From Cercis canadensis (lineage: Eukaryota > Streptophyta > Magnoliopsida > Fabales > Fabaceae), in NCBI GenBank assembly GCA_003255065.1, contig QAOA01006931.1:1403896-1467895 (forward strand): a stretch of DNA of 64,000 nucleotides, read 5' to 3'. The position numbers and the translations under genes are program-made. Under the pieces are notes generated by a model. The model had not been told where the DNA came from and did no database searches. It saw only the letters and a list, made by a program, of their open reading frames with translations. Each line of letters opens with the position of its first letter. The first letter of the stretch is position 1. This document shows positions 37,417 through 53,153 of this stretch, piece after piece.

Positions 37417-39451
37417 TAATTTTACTACGTACATCCTACTAGAATCTAATAAAGTAACACTATCCTCCTTAAGTAACTTATCAATCGCCTTCGTTCAAAT
37501 GTTCAAATCAAGACCTGAAAGAAAGGAAGTAGGGCAAGAGGCCTTTTTATATTCTCCTTTTTAGGTGTGCCAAAAATCAATTTTTCTGTTGCTCTCTCCA
37601 GAATGATCAATCGAGCCCGGCAGGCCCAAAATAAATTGGGCCATATATTAGCCCGCAATGGCATTACGAGTATGGGATGGAAAATCTGATCCAATCCGTC
37701 GGGCACGCGATAAGGTTCGGTTTGGTGGATAGGATTTTGCTGACCCAAAACGCAATATCAAATATCAATTGTCAAATCCAATCCTTAGTCCATGACTCTC
37801 TTTGTGTACATGAACATGATTGAGCATTAGGTAGAATATAATTACTTTACGGTGTTACGTTGATCAATTTTGGGTAATGCTAACTCTATATGGTTGAGTA
37901 GGTTTTGATGAGATTTACTTAGTGATTTTGACCTCAAAAAATTGAATCACTTTGTATATAATAAAATACATAATTTTTTTTTATAAAATATTAAAAATTA
38001 CACGATATAAAAAAAAATACTAAACAAAAAATTCAACTTATGCCAAAAAAAATAAAATTTAGCATATTTTTTTTATTGTTCTTACATTATATAAAGAATT
38101 ATACATTATGTCACATGAGTACTTTATTTTTTTAAAATTTTCATAAGAATATTAAAATTATTAAGTGAGTCTCACTAAAACCCATAAAGATAATTATCCT
38201 AAAATATCTCAAAGTTACATAACAATCACCTTATTTTACTGATTGACCTGAAAAATTGTCTACATTCGCCATCACCATCATGGTTCAGATATCACAACTT
38301 GTTCAACTCAAAACTAAACGTTCTTTCTTGTTTCTTTTTCTTTCTATTTTCAAATTTCTCATTACCTAGAGAAATCACAAACGAAAGCTGCAAGAGTTTT
38401 AAATCGCATAATAGATAGTGTTTTCTTTTTTCGGTCTAAAATGTTTTCTCGTAAATGGCTTCTGGAGGGCTAGTATTTTCTTTCTTCTGGTTGTGTCTAT
38501 GAGATAGTGAGGAGCCACATGGCTATGGCTATTTCATTGTGGGATGTACTTGTTTGTTATCGGTTAGCTAAAATCAAATAATGGATTGGAAGTTGATTAA
38601 TTAGGAAGTTTTGGCCCGTGAAGAGTTGGCGGCGGCATCATTGGTGGCGAGGAGGTGGGAGTGGGAGTGTGTGTCTCCCTGTCTTGTTTCTGTGATAGGA
38701 AATATTCATGGTTCACGGGATGCTAACGCTATACACATTCTGACAAAGTTCCGTGACTGCGTCTCTATATGGACCCTCCTTCCCTTTCCTTTTCTTTCCC
38801 CCTCCCCCAACCATGATAGCCACTATACATACTATTATTATTTATGAGCGAAAATACCTACGATCTCCCTAGTGCGTCTCATCTTTACGGTCAATTTACT
38901 TTGATTCAATATAAGAAATTTTATATTTATATGGGTGATTGTGGGATGGTAATGGTATTAGTGGCAGCTGGCAGGGGTGATGTCCACTAACCAAATGGTG
39001 CAAGATAAGGCATTAAATAAACGCAGCACTCGAGTGTTATACCACCTGTGCCACTTCGCGTCTCAAGCCTAAAACAAATTTACAGAAAATGAAGACAGCA
39101 CTTAAAACTTACATATTAACATGTGCCATGTCTGTGTATGCCGATATCAGCGCCAAATGATCTATGACTGGACAAACAAATCCCATTCAAAATGTAACGC
39201 AGAGTTCGAGTACTACTGTTTAATCTTTGGCTCTGTTTTTTTCACACTGACATTAAATCAAGAAAACAACTAGAAGATTAAATTTGTTACTTTTACCTCT
39301 GATTCACGTTCTTGTTTACCATATGACAAGCATGAGATGTGACTGAACTGCATATGAAGCAAAAAATTTAACACTCGAGACTAATATATATACGTATACT
39401 ATCTTGCTATGTAAACATACCAATAGCTTAGCTCAACTTGTATCATCTGCA

Positions 39452-41607
39452 ATGCAGTTTCTAATGGCTCTAAGTTCCAGAAAATCTCAGGTACAAACCC
39501 TTCTTTACTATTTCTTACCATTAAAGACATTAAAGAGTACAGCAACAGAAATTATAAATTATGGTCCATTTCCCTTTTCCACCTCATGTCGTGTTAACCA
39601 TGTTGTATCTGTATCCTTTGATACATACGAATTCTTTGTTATCTGAAAATTTTCAGGTAATGGTTATGGATGTACTAGTATTTCTAGTTCTTGTAGCCGT
39701 TTTACCAAGCATAACTGTAGTGGAGAGCCGCAAAGCAAGGGTTGTGGACAACTTGGAGTACTCAGCTTTGAGCTGCAGAGGTCACAGTGCATCATTGACG
39801 GAATTTGGAGGTGTTGGCGATGGAAAAAGTTTGAACACCAAAGCTTTTCAGGCAGCCATTGATCATCTGAGCCAGTATGCATCGGATGGTGGTTCTCAAC
39901 TTTATGTTCCTCCAGGAAGATGGTTGACTGGCAGCTTCAATCTCACAAGTCATTTCACTTTATTCCTCGACAAAGATGCTGTACTTCTTGCCTCGCAGGT
40001 TGCTGCTGCTTCCTTAATGTAAATGTTACTTAATTATAACTAGGTATAGTAGTGTAATCAGATCAGAGTATTGAAACAGAATCTTTGCGTTTAAACTGTG
40101 TGATTAGGATGAAGGTGACTGGGCAGTGATCGATCCCCTGCCATCTTATGGTCGAGGGAGGGACACACAAGGTGGAAGGTTTATTAGTCTAATATTTGGA
40201 ACTAACCTCTCTGATGTGATCATAACGGGTACTGTATTCCTCATGCTCTTTTATTACATCACAATTTAGTCCAACCAAAAATTTACTTGTTCTAATAAGA
40301 AATAATTGGGTTCAAATTTTTGTGTAGGGGACAATGGCACCATTGATGGTCAAGGTGCTCTATGGTGGGAAAAGTTCCACAAGGGCCAGCTCAAGTACAC
40401 ACGGCCTTACTTGATTGAAATAATGTACTCAGAGAATGTTCAGATATCCAATCTTGTTTTGGTTAATTCTCCATCCTGGCATGTGCATCCTGTTTACAGC
40501 AGGTTCATATTTTTGCCTGTGTTAGCTGTTTTCACTTCAACTATTATAAATTCCTTTAGATCAGCAAGGCTGCTGGGAAAGCTTGCTCTGTTCTGATTAC
40601 AGAATTTGATTTTATTTCAGCAATGTTCTTGTTCAAGGCCTTACTATCCTTGCACCAGTGACAGTCCCAAATACTGATGGAATCAACCCTGGTAAGTTAG
40701 TCTACAAATACACAAGGCATAAGACTTTTAAGGGATAAAATAGATTTACTTTTTTGTGGATATTATGTTAATGAACTGAACATGCAAAGTAAATCCATCA
40801 TTAGTAGTAGTAGTTGGGTTTTTTAAGGGTTACAACTTAATGGTTCAGTACCTGGTGACTGAACCTAGAGTTTATGCTTGTGATGCAGATTCTTGCACTA
40901 ATACTCGAATTGAGGATTGTTATATTGTTTCCGGGGATGACTGTGTGGCTGTGAAGAGTGGTTGGGATGAGTATGGTATAGCTTATGGAATGCCCACCAA
41001 GCAGCTGGTAATCAGAAGACTCACTTGTATTTCTCCATTCAGTGCTGTGATCGCATTAGGGAGTGAGATGTCTGGTGGGATTCAAGATGTGAGGGCTGAA
41101 GACATTGTAGCCATTAATTCAGAATCAGGAGTTAGGATCAAAACTGCTGTAGGAAGAGGAGGCTACGTCAAAGACATTTATGTTAGAAGGGTCACCATGA
41201 AAACCATGAAATGGGCATTTTGGATGACAGGAAATTATGGCTCTCATCCTGATAACAACTACGATCCTAATGCAGTGCCTCTTATCCAGAATATTAATTA
41301 TCGTGATATGGTCGCGGACAACGTTACCATGGCAGCAAGATTGGAGGGTATTTCTGGTGACCCATTCACTGGAATCTGCATATCCAATGTAACCATTGAA
41401 CTTGCCAAAAAGGCTAAAAAAGTTCCATGGACTTGCACTGATGTTGCTGGGATTTCAAGTGGTGTGACACCTACGCCATGTGATCAGTTGTCAGACAAGG
41501 GACCAGAGATGATGGCGGCATGTACCTTCCCAGAAGATAGCCTGCCCATTGATGACGTTCAAGTTCAAACTTGCACTTTGCAGAAGAAAGTATTTGGAAC
41601 ACACTAA
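39452..41607 (+). CDS. Polygalacturonase-like glycoside hydrolase family 28 protein
   Basis: Six exons: 39452-39490, 39657-39998, 40108-40228, 40328-40502, 40621-40691 and 40889-41607, giving 488 aa. The 13-codon first exon is tentative; the ATG at 39660 alone would give a clean signal peptide (MVMDVLVFLVLVAVLPSITV), pointing to secretion to the wall. The pectin-lyase beta-helix starts near FGGVGDGKS. GH28 motifs are NTD (about 244), GDD (265-267) and RIK (332-334). The usual GHG motif is replaced by GSE (307-309), as in one divergent plant clade. The acid pair is kept, but altered specificity or loss of hydrolase activity is possible. The substrate is presumably pectic homogalacturonan. Confidence 0.92.
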
Positions 41608-42361
41608 GACCAATGTTCCAGTTCATGGAAAACTTCCCAAACAGTGTAATATTTTGAAATGATTTGTAGTCAAATCGTTCAAGACTGTTAAAAGATTCAG
41701 TTAACAACTATAGCCCTAAATCTGAATATATTAGTGGATATATATATACATATTTTTCCATAAAAACTATTGCATTACTGAACTATGAAGAAAAAGAAAC
41801 TATGGCCCGATAAAAGAGAGTACACAAGCTTTTCAGATGCCAAGACTATAGCATACAGATTCAATACGTGGACTGCAAAGACATTTTGGTTGCAAAGCAT
41901 TGAAACTAGAAAAATCAACACCATATGCAAAAGCCAGGCTTTTTAGGCGTATAACAAAAAATTAATTGGTGCCAGATCTCAGCATTGAAACTGGAAAACA
42001 GATTTCAAGATTATTGTCAGTTACAAAGGAAAAGCTCCCACAATCATTGCTACAAGCTCTAATAATCTATAGTCGAAGTCCAAAGGATGTGAATTTCCCA
42101 TTTCTTTTCCTATTGGCCAAACAAAAAGATTTCGACATTAATACAGCAGCTTTAATAACTTGTATAAAGGCCTGTAACATGGGATTACATTAATTTCTTG
42201 GAGAAATTAATCTTTCTCCTAGTTGGTTTATCACTAAATTACAAGGGCCAGAGTACTTTACTGCTGTTCCTATAAACTCCTCAGGATGATGATGGACATC
42301 AACTGATTTAAGGAGACAGAAGTTTATCCGATTAAATTTATACAGACAAGCTGAATTGCAG
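41608..42361. other. Convergent 3' region between the GH28 and MAP kinase genes
   Basis: Expected to hold both 3' UTRs; AT-rich, with no further gene seen. Confidence 0.5.
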
Positions 42362-45301
<2,940 letters not shown>

Positions 45302-47791
45302 GGAAAGTTCAAAACTTGAAACGAACCCCACCACTTTGACTATAAAAACTCCAAGCTCCGATTCCAAAAGAACTAGTATTGATAATCAGAGCTTCCGCTT
45401 TATCATATTTTGTAAAGAAATTTTCAACAAAATCTCCAATACAACAATTATGTATTGTTGAGTTGCAGAGAGGCTGAAAGGGTGATTAAGATGCACAGAA
45501 ATGCTGCCAAGTTTCGCTCTCTTCTACCGTAGCTTTTGTCTTTTGATGTGAATAATGTAAAAATCCGTGAATGTGAAGATGACCGTTTTAAAATATCAAT
45601 CAAATTGTGATATAGAAAGGGGAAGCGATATCCAATCCTGAAACAGCAATACTTATAAGCGGCTTCACTCCATAGAAAAAGAAGACGAATTCAGTGCTTC
45701 GCTTTTCGTGAAGTTCAACTGTCTGCTATATTTTGCGTATGAGTTTGCTCAATCAAACTTGGCGCCTTACTCTGTATCAAAGATATAAACTATTTTTCAT
45801 TTTTTTAATTAAAAAACTACAATTTTAATTTGACTGAATACCTATTGTTTTAGTCTAAATTATCTTTTAGGTCGGCAGGGTGTTCTGCTAATTAGGCAAA
45901 ATGCAAAGCTACTTTTTGGTTAAAAAAATGCATAATTATTTTGACCAAGAATAATTCAAGAGTAGGTCGAATTTACTGAAATTTTAATTAACAAGATGAC
46001 TGGACATACTTGTTTGGCTATTAATCCTTGTAGCTGTAAAGCGTGAACTGTAACGTGACCCCCAAAAGCTTACAGTTATATGGAGTTGCATGTGTTATTG
46101 CTTTTAGGATTTGGGGGTTGTGCTCACGGGATGTTTGCTCATTAACCTCTCTATACCTGAATCGTTAAGTCTCCAGAACCCTCAGCTTCTTTTTCTTTTC
46201 CGGTTCGTGTTAATCTCAGTAACAAGTACCCTTCTCACACTTCACGCACTGCATATGATGCCATACATGTTCAACATTTTGCTTTGCACCAGTTTTTACA
46301 AATTTAAGAGGATAAGGTAGATACCAAAAATATGTGCAATGTAAGGCTGCATAGGTGTTCATATGACTTTACTCACTTTAAATTCCCAAGATCTGCTTAG
46401 AAGATTCATACTAAAGCCAAGAAGGCGCTGTCCAAGCATTACAATATGCTGCAAACAGGAAAGGATCGTGTTAAAATAAGATATAAAATCCACCGGCAAA
46501 TATTTTTCAACTATGAAAACAAGAGATATATCAGACCCTAGAAAATGAAGAATCCAATAACTATGGGTTATGTATCAAACCCAAAATTTTGAAACGGGTT
46601 AACTGATTGCCTCACTAGATCAAATGCTATTAACTGCAAGAGTGTGTAGACCTGCAACCATGTGCATAAAGAAGAATTCAAGCAAACCCATTAATACTAC
46701 TACACATTTATAAGCTAGAGAAACAGAGACGGATGAGGAATGGAGATAGAAAGAAAGCCCCAAATGCGCATAGTCTGTGATTCAGTTTCCAATGCCATCA
46801 CTCTACTTCACCATAAAGGTAAATATGGTACCAAGAGGCAAATTTTCCTCACATACCTGTGGGTTGTTCTTTTGGATCCATCCCCAACAAAAATTTCATT
46901 CAATGGAAAATTCTGGGAATCTGCTAGATTCTTAATTTTCCTCCTCAGCTCTCTTTTTTCCCCCTCTTTCAAAATCTTTTCTATGACTCTTAATAAATTA
47001 AAAAGTACAAATTATATATTCGTTTCATCCTAATTAAATAATTTACATAGAAAAAAAATACAATTTTCATTATTTTTCTTTCGAAAAAAAAAGGATTTGT
47101 TGCCTATTTAGTTTATGATTCATATTTAAAAGAGAAAAAAAGAAATTAGGCTAATATTTATTAATATTTAAAAGAAACAAGGAAATATCCAAAATGGACT
47201 TCATTATGTTTCTGTCGAACTGAAATCTTCAATTGGATGAAACCAATCATTTTTAGTTTTTTTGTTTGGTACAGCTACTGGACCAGGCCCAGGCCCAATT
47301 CAATTATTTTTTGTGGGGATCATGTGGGCACCGCCGCACTGAGGAACAAGATCCATTGCAGCACCTGGTTGCATCAGTGCATCTTAACCCATCATACCAA
47401 AAAAAAAAAAAAGCGTGTATGTTGTATGTCGTAAATGAACATTCCAGATACAATTGTGAATGTAAATGTAATGGCCTGCGTCAGCGTGCAAGTGAAGCAT
47501 TGTGTTCTAACCCAACCCAATTGAGAAAAATTGCGACAAGTCTAGAACCCGCGAAATTTGATTTCCTAATGTCTGGAATGAGAAGAAGGCACCAGAAGCT
47601 AACCTCCTGTGTTCTAATCCTTCCTTCCCCTCTCTTAACTATAAAATCCTGACGATTTCAAAGGAATCTCAAGTTGAAAGGCTCATCGAAACTGATTCTG
47701 CGTGTGTCTACTGTATTGTATAAACATCATCTTCGCTTGTGTCTGCTTTTTCGCTCACTGAATTTGCTCTACGCTTCTTTCTTGTGATCCA
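45302..47791. other. Divergent intergenic region between MAP kinase and HSP90
   Basis: It should hold both promoters and leaders. A 76-bp open block with good splice borders on minus (46445-46370) could be an untranslated MAP kinase exon. No intact gene was seen. Confidence 0.45.
47640..47646 (+). promoter_or_regulatory. TATA box of the HSP90 gene
   Basis: TATAAAA, 152 bp upstream of the start codon. I found no perfect three-unit heat-shock element (alternating GAA and TTC at 5-bp steps) in the 400 bp before the start, only scattered GAA units. Confidence 0.6.
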
Positions 47792-50182
47792 ATGGCGGAC
47801 GTTTACATGGGAGAATCAGAAACCTTTGCATTCCAGGCTGAGATCAACCAACTCCTCAGCTTGATCATCAACACTTTTTACAGCAATAAGGAGATTTTCC
47901 TCCGTGAGCTAATTAGCAATGCTTCTGATGTAAGCTTACTCTTTCTTTCCTTTCCTTCATTAATTCATTATCAACCTCAGGTTCTGATTCTTTCTTTCTG
48001 AGTTTCTCTTGTAGGCACTCGATAAAATCCGATTTGAGAGCCTCACTGACAAGAGCAAGCTTGATGCTCAGCCGGAGCTTTTCATCAGGATTATTCCTGA
48101 CAAGACCACCAAGACCCTTTCCATCATAGACAGTGGAATCGGCATGACCAAAGCAGGTAATTATCAATTATGTCATTCCTAGGTTTTGGTTCTTAGATTG
48201 TTCTGTTTCGTCTTCAGCTGGTATTCTTTTAACTGTTTATTGTCCAACATGAATAGATTTGGTCAATAATCTGGGGACAATCGCAAGGTCTGGGACCAAA
48301 GAGTTCATGGAGGCTTTGCAGGCCGGGGCCGATGTCAGTATGATTGGCCAATTCGGTGTTGGTTTTTACTCCGCTTACCTTGTTGCCGAGAAGGTTGTTG
48401 TAACAACCAAACACAACGATGATGAACAATATATCTGGCAGTCTCAGGCTGGTGGCTCTTTCACTGTTACCAGAGATGTCAGCGGGGAACCCTTGGGTAG
48501 AGGAACCAAGATTACTCTTTTCCTCAAAGATGATCAGGTACAGTAACATACATTACATGTAGCTAATCTTGTTTATGGTCTTTGCCCTGATTATTGTAGC
48601 GGCTGACATAAGGGAGAAAGAATTACTGCAGTTGGAGTACTTGGAGGAGAGGAGAATAAAGGATCTTGTGAAGAAGCACTCTGAATTCATCAGCTACCCC
48701 ATCTATTTGTGGACAGAGAAGACAACTGAGAAGGAGGTGAGTGACGATGAAGAAGAGGAAAGCAAGAAGGAAGAGGAAGGCGATATAGAGGAAGTTGATG
48801 AGGAGAGAGAAAAGAAGTCGAAAAAGAAGAAGGTGAAGGAGGTGAGCCACGAATGGCAACAAATCAACAAGCAGAAACCAATCTGGCTTCGGAAGCCTGA
48901 GGAAGTGACCAGGGAGGAGTATGCCGCCTTCTACAAGAGCCTCACTAATGATTGGGAAGACCATCTTGCTGTGAAGCACTTCTCTGTAGAAGGGCAGCTC
49001 GAATTTAAGGCTATTCTTTTTGTTCCCAAAAGAGCACCTTTTGATCTATTTGACACCAGGAAGAAGCTGAACAACATTAAGCTGTACGTGCGGAGGGTGT
49101 TTATTATGGATAACTGCGAGGAGCTGATTCCAGAGTATCTTGGATTTGTTAAGGGCGTCGTGGACTCCGATGATCTTCCACTCAACATTTCTCGTGAAAC
49201 GTTGCAGCAGAACAAGATTTTGAAGGTGATCCGGAAGAACTTGGTGAAGAAGTGCATTGAAATGTTTTTCGAGATTGCTGAGAAAAAAGAGGATTACATC
49301 AAATTTTATGAAGCATTCGCCAAAAACATTAAACTGGGTATTCATGAAGACAGCCAGAACAGAGCCAAACTAGCGGACTTGCTCAGGTACTACTCAACCA
49401 AGACTGGTGACGAGATGACTAGTTTGAAGGACTATGTGACCAGGATGAAAGAGGGCCAGAAAGACATATACTACATTACTGGTGAGAGCAAGAAGGCAGT
49501 GGAGAGTTCTCCATTTCTCGAAAGGCTCAAGAAAAAAGGCTACGAAGTCCTATTCATGGTTGATGCAATTGACGAATATGCTGTTACACAGCTGAAGGAG
49601 TATGACGGCAAGAAACTTGTGTCGGCAACAAAGGAGGGGCTTAAGCTGGATGATGAATCGGAGGAAGAGAGGAAAAAGAAGGAAGAAAAGAAAAAATCCT
49701 TTGAGAACCTTTGCAAGACAATGAAGGACATCCTTGGTGACAAGGTGGAGAAAGTGGTGGTTTCTGATAGAATTGTAGACTCTCCCTGTTGCTTGGTCAC
49801 TGGCGAGTATGGGTGGACAGCCAACATGGAAAGGATTATGAAGGCCCAAGCTCTCAGGGATAACAGCATGAGCTCTTACATGACTAGTAAAAAGACCATG
49901 GAGATTAACCCTGACAATGGTATTATGGAGGAATTGAGGAAGAGAGCTGAGGTTGACAAGAATGACAAATCCGTCAAAGACTTGATTCTGCTCCTATACG
50001 AGACTGCGCTTTTGACATCTGGCTTCAGTCTCGATGATCCAAACACATTTGCAGCAAGAATCCACAGGATGTTGAAGTTGGGTCTCAACATTGACGAGGA
50101 CGAGGCTGCAGATGAGGACGCTGACATGCCACCGCTGGAAGAGGAAGGAAACGAGGAGAGCAAAATGGAGGAAGTTGACTGA
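47792..50182 (+). CDS. HSP90: Cytosolic heat shock protein 90
   Basis: Four exons: 47792-47929, 48015-48156, 48257-48537 and 48632-50182, giving 703 aa. The N-terminal ATPase domain has the family signature [17 protein letters not shown] (30-46), then IDSGIGMTK and [15 protein letters not shown] Glu/Lys-rich charged linker (about 216-250) leads to the middle domain ([14 protein letters not shown]) and the C-terminal dimerisation domain. The final MEEVD binds TPR co-chaperones and marks the cytosolic/nuclear form; there is no transit peptide or ER signal. HSP90 is the ATP-driven dimeric chaperone of kinases, receptors and NLR immune proteins. Everything visible is intact. The isoform number cannot be assigned, so the symbol is generic. 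It lies tail to tail with eS10. Confidence 0.98.
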
Positions 50183-50893
50183 ACTTAACCTGGTACATGT
50201 TTACCATTACCCCCAAGCCCAATCACAGAATACCTCCAGTCTATCATATACCTATTTGGATTGTGCAGCTTATAATGGAAGTTAATGCAGTTTTTGTTAA
50301 GTTTTTTAGCGGTTTTTTGTGAGGAGTTGCGGTCTTGGTTCTTGTTTCACATTATAAAATGAAGGCATATATCTTGTAAAATTTTCCTTGGTACCCGAAA
50401 CTCTCTTTTAAACGTCCTTAAATTGCGGAATTTTGTTGTTCAAATAATTTCTGCGATAGTTTCTGGAAAGAATCCTGACATCTGTTTAGCAGCGTATCTT
50501 ACCGAGCCATTAACGACTGAACTCGGGCCATATCAGGCTCTATGCAATCTGTTAGTGTTGATTAATAGCTAAGCATGCAGCCGTATTATTATCCATCCGT
50601 GTATCGAATTGCCAGTTTGCTCCACACAAGCAATGTAAAAGACTAAATAAAACTCAAGTGCAAGCTTTAAGCTAATAAATGGTTTTCCAGATCGAGTTTT
50701 CAGACTTACTAAGTAACGATCCAGGAAGATGCAACCATTGCTGAGAGAGCCACTAAGTGAGCCATGCCTCAGCCAAAGCACTTAAAATTCAAAATTTTCA
50801 TTCCATGCATAACCCAAGATCAAAGAAAAATGTCTGATCTCTCAAACAATCTCAGAGGGGAGGGTAATTTCCTATTGACTCCAACTCAGCACA
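50183..50893. other. Convergent 3' region between HSP90 and eS10
   Basis: Expected to contain the two 3' UTRs; no other gene seen. Confidence 0.5.
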
Positions 50894-52971
50894 TTACACT
50901 TCAGAAAGATTTGAACTAGTTGCCGCTCCGTAACCACCAGAACCACGACCAAAGCCGGGCCTTCCACCAGGACCCTGCAGATGAATTCAAAGGTTACCAA
51001 CTTTGATTCAGGAAAACTCGAGAAATTCACGATTGCCATCATGTCGTAGTAGTTAAATATAACACGGGAACCAGCTTCCAGGAAAAAATTATTTACACAC
51101 GCACATGCAGGTTTGGCCATTCTTTTTTTCTGAGACAAGTTATATTTCTTGACCATGATCAATGCATAAGACCATTTTAATAAGGAAAATATTCACTCAA
51201 ACAGTCTTGAAACACAAATGATAATTCACATACAACATAAATATGAAACAGGGAAACACAACACTTGCAGCTTACCCCAACCATCACACTCGGGTAGAGC
51301 TAGCAAAATGGGTCTGACCCAACAGACTAGCCCGTATAACCCAGTTTGGGTCCGGGTTGGGCTGGGCTGTCAAAATGCTGGCCCGAAAAAAAAAGGGGCC
51401 CGCCCATTTGCCAGCTCTAACTATGGGTGTCATACCAGCTTGCAAATGATATAAAGGAGGCCATAAATACCCAGATAGCAACCAACCACTATCCGGTTCA
51501 ACAGACTACAAAATTACATTATTAATACACAAGCGAACCTAGAGACATCATGAGTTCCAACATTAAACTCACTTTTAGCAAGAAATAAGAATCATATCTC
51601 TTTGTTTGAACATGCATACAAGATGAACCCATTTACCGAATGACGCCCACATAAAACATTAGAAACGTATGATCTCGTTCATATACAGATAACACATTAG
51701 TTTTGTTTGATACAAGAACCATACCAAGAGAGATTTTGCTTTCATTGACAAGAGAGCAATAAATCCTAAAAAAATGAGTTTGATAATTGAAATTAAGCCA
51801 CAAAATAATGGCAAAAGGCAAGCAGAATCAATGCAAACCAACTATTCTCGCTTAACATAATGTGGAGAAGAAGATTCCAAACACTAGCATAAACCACATA
51901 GACAGAAGAAAACTGAATTCTAATGAATAAAACAAAGGTAAATCTTCAGGCACAGAAACTGAGGTAACATTACCCCAAAAGAAGGCCTGTAGTCAGCAGG
52001 TGCCCCACCCTTGTCTTCGAAGTCACTACCAGGTCCTCGAGAACCTCGACGGTATCCATCCCGGTCACCAAATCTCCTTTCTCCTTCAAAGCGAGGGGGA
52101 CCCCTGTTTCACAAACATAGACATTTCATTATATTATAATCAGGTAAAAGAAGACCATCATTTAACTAGAACATTGATACGTTAAGTTAGTGAAACAACA
52201 TAGTAAATCCTAGTTAGACCAAAAACAAAATCCACCAGTTTAACATAAATAAAACTGAGGCCGAGAAGTCAGAAAAGTTGTATTACCTTGGACGATCACC
52301 AAATGGGGCACCGAATGGTCTACCAGCGGGCTTTGCTTGTTTCTTCAAAGTAGCAGGCACGATTTCGGAAGGAAGATTGAGGTAATTTCTAAGGAACTCA
52401 ATGCCATCATTGGTGAGAAACCAGTAATAGTGCATCCAAGCAAAGGTCTCACGCACGTATTCCCTCGACTTGAAGCTCTGCATCAGCTTAATCACCTGAA
52501 GATTTGGCGCATCAATCTCAGGGTGTTTTGCCAGATTGAAGTCCTTCTTTGCATAGCAAACTCCCTCTGAAGGAAAAAGATAAAAGAAAATCACAAGGAA
52601 ATGTTAGGATTAAACACAAATGAATTCGACAAAATAATCAATAATTGCAAGATAAAACAATAGGGACCTTGGAAAAGGTGTTTGCAGATCTCCCGACGAT
52701 TCTTCTCTGTGATGATCTGAACATCGAAAAATATACAGGCATAATAAGATCAAATCGACAAATTCAAAGTTGCTACAAGACTTTGAAAAGTGAAAGCAAC
52801 AGAAAACAAGACCGTACACTGCCACTGTTATTCCAGAAACCTACTATTGACTAAACTGTCTAAATGATTCATGCCCAAGGGATGTCAGATTGTATGAATT
52901 TTCAACACTATTCTTTTAGAAGTAATAGAAAATATCTTTGCAGAAAGAAAATGAAACAGACGGCATACCAT
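50894..52971 (-). CDS. RPS10: 40S ribosomal protein S10 (eS10)
   Basis: Five exons on minus: 52971-52969, 52716-52668, 52566-52287, 52103-51974 and 50974-50894, giving 180 aa. The first coding exon supplies only the ATG; the next begins [16 protein letters not shown], which matches the conserved eS10 start. The winged-helix core follows ([18 protein letters not shown], then [19 protein letters not shown]). A Gly/Arg-rich, unstructured tail ([20 protein letters not shown]) completes the usual plant length. eS10 sits in the head/beak of the small cytosolic ribosomal subunit near the mRNA entry side. The last intron (1.0 kb) contains a short TIR element. Site II motifs upstream fit ribosomal-protein gene control. 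Confidence 0.96.
51295..51419. mobile_element. Short TIR element (MITE-like) in the last intron of RPS10
   Basis: The ends TAGAGCTAGCAAAATGGG and, reversed from the right, TAGAGCTGGCAAATGGG are near-identical inverted repeats of about 17 bp. The interior is rich in GGGTT/GGGCT pentamers. It resembles a very common class of plant non-autonomous DNA element. No clear target duplication could be defined. Confidence 0.6.
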
Positions 52972-53085
52972 AGTTGCGATATGGCAGCGGCAGCGAAAAG
53001 CTCTCTCTGAGCTCTACCACTACCGCTCTATTATCCCTTTGTGACGACTCGCGATAAACCCTCAAACCACACTACTCTTTTCTTT

Positions 53086-53153
53086 TGGGCTAAAACAATT
53101 TGTTTACAAAAAGCTGAAAGAAACCACGCTCCATTTTGGGCCTCATTTGGGCC
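53086..53153. promoter_or_regulatory. Three site II (TGGGCC/T) elements upstream of RPS10
   Basis: TGGGCT at 53086-53091 and TGGGCC at 53137-53142 and 53148-53153, about 115-180 bp upstream of the eS10 start codon. A telo-box-like AAACCCTC lies at 53056-53064. Site II motifs with telo boxes are known in promoters of plant ribosomal-protein and other growth genes, where TCP-type factors bind. Function here is inferred from motif and position. Confidence 0.6.

Noticed and set aside
38580-38850. F-box-like phrase AAASLVARRWEW
   Set aside because: Too short, stop codon upstream, and no LRR or kelch region follows.
47440-47791. Heat-shock elements before HSP90
   Set aside because: GAA and TTC units occur, but no perfectly spaced array of three was found.
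48623-50163. Several minus-strand ORFs of 95-118 codons
   Set aside because: Antisense to the long HSP90 exon; low-complexity Leu/Ser runs mirror its Glu/Lys codons.
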